A DNA stretch of 6,757 nt. It comes from an uncultured Campylobacteraceae bacterium (GTDB taxonomy: Bacteria; Campylobacterota; Campylobacteria; Campylobacterales; Arcobacteraceae). The notes under the pieces were generated by a model, which ran no database searches, was not told the DNA's origin, and saw nothing but the letters and a program-made list of their open reading frames with translations. The DNA lies in the NCBI GenBank assembly GCA_913057765.1, contig CAJXPH010000147.1, positions 1 to 6,757 of the forward strand, read 5' to 3'. Position numbers and translations under genes: made by a program. Below, one piece after another: positions 5,565 to 6,757 of the stretch (position 1 is the first letter of the stretch; each line of letters opens with the position of its first letter).

Positions 5565-6686
5565 TTGAATAATTATAAGACATATGTTTGGTCTTTTCTT
5601 GGAAGACTAAGTCACTGGCTACTAGTGGTGTCATTTTTTACTACTTATTTTACATCATTTTATGAAGAACTTTTAACTCTGCATGTTTCATTAGGAATAT
5701 TTGTTTTTGGAATGCTTTTGAAAAAAATTGTTTGGGGACTTATTGGACCAAGATATGCAAGATGGAGTGATTATAAATTTTCACTTTCTGAATTAAAATT
5801 TTATTTTGTTGAAAAAGTTGAAAATAGGTATCGAGAGATTCATCCTGGACATAATCCCGCTTCTTCTTGGTTTGCATTTCTAATTATTTGGATTGGAATT
5901 ATTTGCTGTTTGACAGGATTTGTCTTATATGGGATACAAGAAGGGAATGGAATTTTTTCTTTTATGAATAGAAATTTTTATTCTTTAATGCATATATATG
6001 AAGATGTACATATTCTATTAGTATATGTTTTAATTGTAATGATATTTTTTCATATATCAGGAGTTTTAGTAGAACAGTTTTATCATAAAACGAATATGGT
6101 AATGGCTATGGTTACAGGATATAAAAAGGCAAAAGGTACTGATATTAAACCAAGGTTTTGGATGATATTCTGGGGCTCATTTTATACCTTTATATTTTCT
6201 TTACTCTTTATTTATTCATATTATATCCCTAATAATATATTTATAGAAAGTAAATTTGAAAAAATTGATTACAAGGTATTACATAAAGATTTTCAATTTG
6301 AATGTTCTGATTGTCATAATTTAATACCTCCTCATCTTTTACCAAAAACGTCATGGATTAAATTGATGAATGAACAGAGTGATCACTATGATGAAGATTT
6401 AGAACTTGAAAAAAATCTTGTAGATTCTATAGAAAAATATCTAGTTGATAATTCTGCCGAGAATTCAACAAGAGAGGCATCATTTAAAATTCTCAATGAG
6501 CTTGAAAATTCTAATAGATTTACTATTACTGAGACAAACTACTGGAAAGATACACATAAAAATATACCAAAAGAAGTTTTTAAAAATGATGAAGTTGAAA
6601 ACAAATCAAATTGTGTTGCATGTCATAAAGATTTTGAAAAAGGAATACTTTCTGATTCGAATATAATATATTCTAAAATAAAATAA
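5565..6686 (+). CDS. Cytochrome b561 fused to a DHC-type dihaem cytochrome c domain
   Basis: The protein has 373 residues. Residues 1-190 are a four-helix cytochrome b561 domain (helices about 13-33, 38-60, 102-124, 146-170). Predicted haem b ligands are H17 (R-L-S-H-W), H40 (L-H-V-S-L-G), H149 and H163, the last two 14 residues apart. The domain ends with the usual M-V-T-G-Y-K-K. A fifth helix (about 199-221) leads into a periplasmic domain with two haem c sites, C247-S-D-C-H251 and C350-V-A-C-H354. The P-P-H-L-L-P, S-D-H (H274) and W-K-D-T-H (H331) segments between them match the dihaem cytochrome c family DHC; H274 and H331 are likely axial ligands. The protein should move electrons between quinol and periplasmic carriers. 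The TTG at 5565 is chosen because AAAGG (5554-5558) is six bases upstream and the next Met is M50. The end is natural, 25 bases before the adapter junction. Confidence 0.87.
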   Translation: MNNYKTYVWSFLGRLSHWLLVVSFFTTYFTSFYEELLTLHVSLGIFVFGMLLKKIVWGLIGPRYARWSDYKFSLSELKFYFVEKVENRYREIHPGHNPASSWFAFLIIWIGIICCLTGFVLYGIQEGNGIFSFMNRNFYSLMHIYEDVHILLVYVLIVMIFFHISGVLVEQFYHKTNMVMAMVTGYKKAKGTDIKPRFWMIFWGSFYTFIFSLLFIYSYYIPNNIFIESKFEKIDYKVLHKDFQFECSDCHNLIPPHLLPKTSWIKLMNEQSDHYDEDLELEKNLVDSIEKYLVDNSAENSTREASFKILNELENSNRFTITETNYWKDTHKNIPKEVFKNDEVENKSNCVACHKDFEKGILSDSNIIYSKIK

Positions 6687-6711
6687 GTTCTAAAGTCACT
6701 CTATATATAAC

Positions 6712-6757
6712 CTGTCTCTTATACACATCTCCGAGCCCACGAGACCAGAGAGGATCT
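6712..6757 (+). other. Illumina Nextera i7-side adapter (artefact)
   Basis: Bases 6712-6730 are the reverse complement of the Tn5 mosaic end, 6731-6745 the read-2 tail, 6746-6753 (cagagagg) match Nextera i7 index N708, and 6754-6757 begin the P7 primer. The orientation is the one expected for a library molecule read from i5 to i7. Genomic sequence stops at about 6711. Bases 6687-6711 are 25 AT-rich bases in which I see no feature. Confidence 0.98.

Noticed and set aside
6445..6666. Plus-strand open frame in another phase within the DHC domain
   Set aside because: It lies wholly inside the fusion gene, whose second haem site and family motifs are in the other frame.

Overview
The genomic part of this window is AT-rich, bacterial, and entirely plus-strand. 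The protein styles, the spacing and the leuC–mobA adjacency suggest a Campylobacterota genome, most likely Arcobacter-like. That assignment comes from recognition, not from a database search. Both window ends are sequencing adapter, not biology: bases 1-49 are Illumina Nextera i5-side adapter with its barcode, and 6712-6757 are i7-side adapter with its barcode. The genuine insert is about 50-6711.

Region 1 (50-2385) is housekeeping. It holds the 3' part of lspA (lipoprotein signal peptidase, cut by the adapter), then a promoter-like gap. After that come leuC (isopropylmalate isomerase large subunit) and mobA (molybdenum cofactor guanylyltransferase), which are one base apart and surely co-transcribed. 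A modest hairpin plus T-tract closes this unit.

Region 2 (2485-5236) is a periplasmic redox operon. It encodes a Tat-exported flavoprotein closely resembling type II sulfide:quinone oxidoreductase, a one-haem DUF3365/Tll0287-like protein, and a c-type cytochrome made of two tandem copies of a one-haem domain. A perfect 12-bp hairpin follows.

Region 3 (5290-6686) encodes a 74-residue two-helix membrane protein and a fusion of cytochrome b561 with a DHC-type dihaem cytochrome c domain. An inverted repeat overlaps the fusion gene's ribosome binding site.

Regions 2 and 3 together carry five CxxCH haem c sites, a predicted pair of b haems and one FAD. A reasonable inference is that sulfide or another reduced sulfur species is oxidised at the periplasmic face by the flavoprotein, that electrons pass to quinone and/or the small c-type haem proteins, and that the b561–DHC fusion links the quinone pool to periplasmic carriers. 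The most unusual points are the Tat signal and a flavin-side cysteine on an SQR-II-like enzyme, the recent internal duplication in the cytochrome, a candidate thiolate haem ligand in the DUF3365 protein, and the b561–DHC fusion. No RNA genes, CRISPR arrays or mobile elements were seen, and no gene-free stretch exceeds 100 bases.
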